This document shows, in pieces, positions 61,651 through 64,000 of a stretch of 64,000 bases of DNA (positions within the stretch are counted from its first letter, which is position 1; the number at the start of each line of letters is the position of its first letter). This DNA comes from Marthasterias glacialis. Taxonomy: Eukaryota > Echinodermata > Asteroidea > Forcipulatida > Asteriidae. Under the pieces are notes generated by a model that saw only the letters and a list, made by a program, of their open reading frames with translations, was not told the DNA's origin and made no database searches. The position numbers and the translations under genes were made by a program. Location of the stretch: contig OU452238.1 of assembly GCA_911728455.2 (NCBI GenBank), positions 13,300,049 to 13,364,048 on the forward strand. The letters run 5' to 3'.

Positions 61651-64000
61651 GCTTCAGTCCAGCACACATGTAGTGGCTTGGCTATTGTTGACGTACACAG
61701 AGCATGGCCGTTTGCACTGGACTTCTTCGGGGTGTCCTCACTCCGCGGTCCCTGGCATCCTCCCTGTTTATCCCACAACCCCAAGACCGGCATTTTCGGA
61801 AATGCCCATGAGCAGGGCTTTCCAACAGTGTGAGACTTGTCAGTTTTCCGCCAAACCTTGGGGAGATAGAGCCGTTGCTAAGTCTTGTTTTCACTCTGTT
61901 ACAGCTTCGTGTACAAAAGTGCCATTAGACAGGTGTTTGAAGCGCATTCGGAGCAGCCCCGCTCTCTGGTGGTTTCAAGGCAGAAGATGGTCCTGGCTGG
62001 ACGGCAAAACTGGATTTTCGGATGCAGGACTATGGCAGCTACCTGCAGGTACAAGAAATTTCTCTCTAGCCCCATTATTTGTGGAGTTATTGGCCGTGGC
62101 GCTGCCGACTTCTTTTTTCGGCGTTTTTTTTTTTTTTTTTTTTTTGCTGGCTTCAGTCCAGCACACACGTAGCGGCCTTGGCTATTGTTGACGTACACAG
62201 AGCATGGCCATTTGCTCTTGACATCTTCGGGGTGTCCTCACTCCGCGGTCCCTGGCATCCTCCCTGTTTATCCCACAAACCCAAGACCGACATTTTCGGA
62301 AAGCCAATGAGCATGGCTTTTCAACAGTGTCAGACTTGTCAGTTTTCCGCCAATACTTTGGGAGATAGAGCCGTTGCTAAGTCTTGTTTTCACTCTGTTA
62401 CAGCTTCGTGTACAAAAGTGCCATTAGACAGGTGTTTGAAGCGCATTCGGAGCAGCCCCGCTCTCTGGTGGTTTCAACGCGGAAGATGGCCCTGGCTGGC
62501 CGGGAAAACTAGATTTTCGGATGCAGGACTATGGCAGCTACCTGCAGGTACAAGAAATTTCTCTCTAGCCCCATTATTTGTGGAGTAATTGGCCGTGGCG
62601 CTTCCGACTTCTTTTTTCGGCGTGTTTTTTTTTTTTTTTTTTTTTTGCTGGCTTCAGTCCAGCACACACGTAGCGGCCTTGGCTATTGTTGACGTACACA
62701 GAGCATGGCCATTTGCTCTTGACATCTTCGGGGTGTCCTCACTCCGCGGTCCCTGGCATCCTCCCTGTTTATCCCACAACCCCAAGACCGGCATTTTCGG
62801 AAAGCCCATGAGCAGGGCTTTCCAACAGTGTCAGACTTGTCAGTTTTCTGCCAATACTTTGGGATATAGAGCCGTTGCTAAGTCTTGTTTTCACTCTGTT
62901 ACAGCTTCGTGTACAAAAGTGCCATTAGACAGGTGTTTGGAGCGCATTCGGAGCAGCCCCGCTCTCTGGTGGTTTCAAGGCAGAAGATGGTCCTGGCTGG
63001 CCGGCAAAACTGGATTTTCGGATGCAGGACTATGGCAGCTACCTGCAGGTACAAGAAATTTCTCTCTAGCCCCATTATTTGTGGAGTTATTGGCCGTGGC
63101 GCTGCCGACTTCTTTTTTCGGCGTTTTTTTTTTTTTTTTTTTTTTGCTGGCTTCAGTCCAGCACACACGTAGCGGCCTTGGCTATTGTTGACGTACACAG
63201 AGCATGGCCATTTGCTCTTGACATCTTCGGGGTGTCCTCACTCTGCGGTCCCTGGCATCCTCCCTGTTTATCCCACAAACCCAAGACCGACATTTTCGGA
63301 AAGCCCATGAGCATGGCTTTTCAACAGTGTCAGACTTGTCAGTTTTCCGCCAATACTTTGGGAGATAGAGCCGTTGCTAAGTCTTGTTTTCACTCTGTTA
63401 CAGCTTCGTGTACAAAAGTGCCATTAGACAGGTGTTTGAAGCGCATTCGGAGCAGCCCCGCTCTCTGGTGGTTTCAACGCGGAAGATGGCCCTGGCTGGC
63501 CGGGAAAACTAGATTTTCGGATGCAGGACTATGGCAGCTACCTGCAGGTACAAGAAATTTCTCTCTAGCCCCATTATTTGTGGAGTAATTGGCCGTGGCG
63601 CTTCCGACTTCTTTTTTCGGCGTGTTTTTTTTTTTTTTTTTTTTGCTGGCTTCAGTCCAGCACACACGTAGCGGCCTTGGCTATTGTTGACGTACACAGA
63701 GCATGGCCATTTGCTCTTGACATCTTCGGGGTGTCCTCACTCCGCGGTCCCTGGCATCCTCCCTGTTTATCCCACAACCCCAAGACCGGCATTTTCGGAA
63801 AGCCCATGAGCAGGGCTTTCCAACAGTGTCAGACTTGTCAGTTTTCTGCCAATACTTTGGGATATAGAGCCGTTGCTAAGTCTTGTTTTCACTCTGTTAC
63901 AGCTTCGTGTACAAAAGTGCCATTAGACAGGTGTTTGGAGCGCATTCGGAGCAGCCCCGCTCTCTGGTGGTTTCAAGGCAGAAGATGGTCCTGGCTGGCC
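57131..64000 (+). repeat. Seven-unit block duplicated (period 3507 bp)
   Basis: The sequence from about 57131 recurs from about 60638. Matching rare variants include tcggaaatgcccatg (58290 and 61797), gctggacggcaaaa and ggagcgcattcgg. The second copy runs to the end of the window. Confidence 0.85.

Larger units (their letters stand above)
39405..64000 (+). repeat. Roughly 500-bp tandem array (about 49 units), open to the right
   Basis: Unit starts (gctggcttcagtccagc) lie near 39405, 40093, 40589, 41090, 41579, 42080 and so on to 63145 and 63644, with spacing of 490-507. Unit 2 lacks its 5' part, so its exon-like block joins the poly-T of unit 1 at about 39882. Each unit runs: short hairpin, spacer, pyrimidine-rich acceptor ctctgttacag, a 144-145 base exon-like block ending ctgcag before gtacaa, spacer, a gccgac-ttctttttt-cggc hairpin, and 15-30 T bases. 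Poly-T length gives most of the length variation. The unit is not recognised. Confidence 0.97.

Noticed and set aside
39644..63697. Many minus-strand frames with Lys runs in the array
   Set aside because: They are reverse readings of the poly-T tracts and repeat with the unit.
39405..64000. CRISPR-like array
   Set aside because: Units are about 500 bp and identical throughout, without short repeats and variable spacers, in a eukaryotic context.
39405..64000. Dscam-like set of alternative exons
   Set aside because: Nearly all units have the same frameshift, so they cannot serve as interchangeable coding exons in the ancestral frame; kept only as an outside possibility.

Overview
This window is animal nuclear DNA. 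Coding sequence is split by GT-AG introns, promoters carry TATA boxes, and most of the sequence is non-LTR retroelement debris, TTAA-terminated elements, foldback elements, tRNA-derived SINE pieces, minisatellites and satellites. The repeat types look like those of a marine deuterostome, probably an echinoderm; that is an inference from general appearance, not a database match.

Left part (about 1.6-25.5 kb): a cluster of three paralogous secreted-protein genes. Gene A (+) has a TATA box at 1659, a noncoding first exon and coding exons from 4295 to 8086. Gene B (+) has a TATA box at 13243, a noncoding first exon and coding exons from 13980 to 16734. Gene C (-) is coded from 25404 down to 21214 and converges on gene B. 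I assembled all three by hand from splice sites; the introns fall at matching places and every coding intron is phase 2. The products (about 194, 276 and 203 residues) have a signal peptide, a variable linker and a Cys-rich region. A and B then carry a GGPTPYNEYLI motif, a W-Y-N-L stretch and a terminal LHPGT-x-(S/T)-LGCVT motif. This order resembles the Tlde1/DUF2778 branch of L,D-transpeptidase-like enzymes, known from bacteria as peptidoglycan-targeting interbacterial effectors. If that holds, this is an animal family of captured cell-wall-acting enzymes, probably used against bacteria. Gene C has lost the His and the Cys of the motif and looks like a pseudoenzyme. Genes A and B both have tandem repeats running almost up to the TATA box.

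Middle (about 25.5-38 kb): mostly transposon-derived sequence. It holds two inverted copies of a roughly 0.94 kb TTAA element (19.4 and 32.7 kb), head-to-head tRNA-SINE pieces, a decayed CR1/Jockey-like non-LTR retroelement on the minus strand (33.8-37.5 kb) split by an 0.8 kb hexanucleotide array, and a 0.63 kb foldback element. Two possible exons of an unknown gene lie at 30.5-30.9 kb.

Right part (38.2-64 kb, running off the end): a tandem array of about 49 units of roughly 500 bp. Each unit carries an exon-like block with an acceptor and a donor, a hairpin, and a long poly-T tract. The first full unit keeps an open 48-codon frame across the exon-like block; nearly all later units carry a 1-base deletion, and two regain the frame by a further 5-base deletion. 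Multi-unit blocks are themselves duplicated (periods near 1.0, 1.49, 2.01, 3.51 and 6.02 kb), as in a higher-order satellite. Long open frames across this array are most likely by-products of the repeat.
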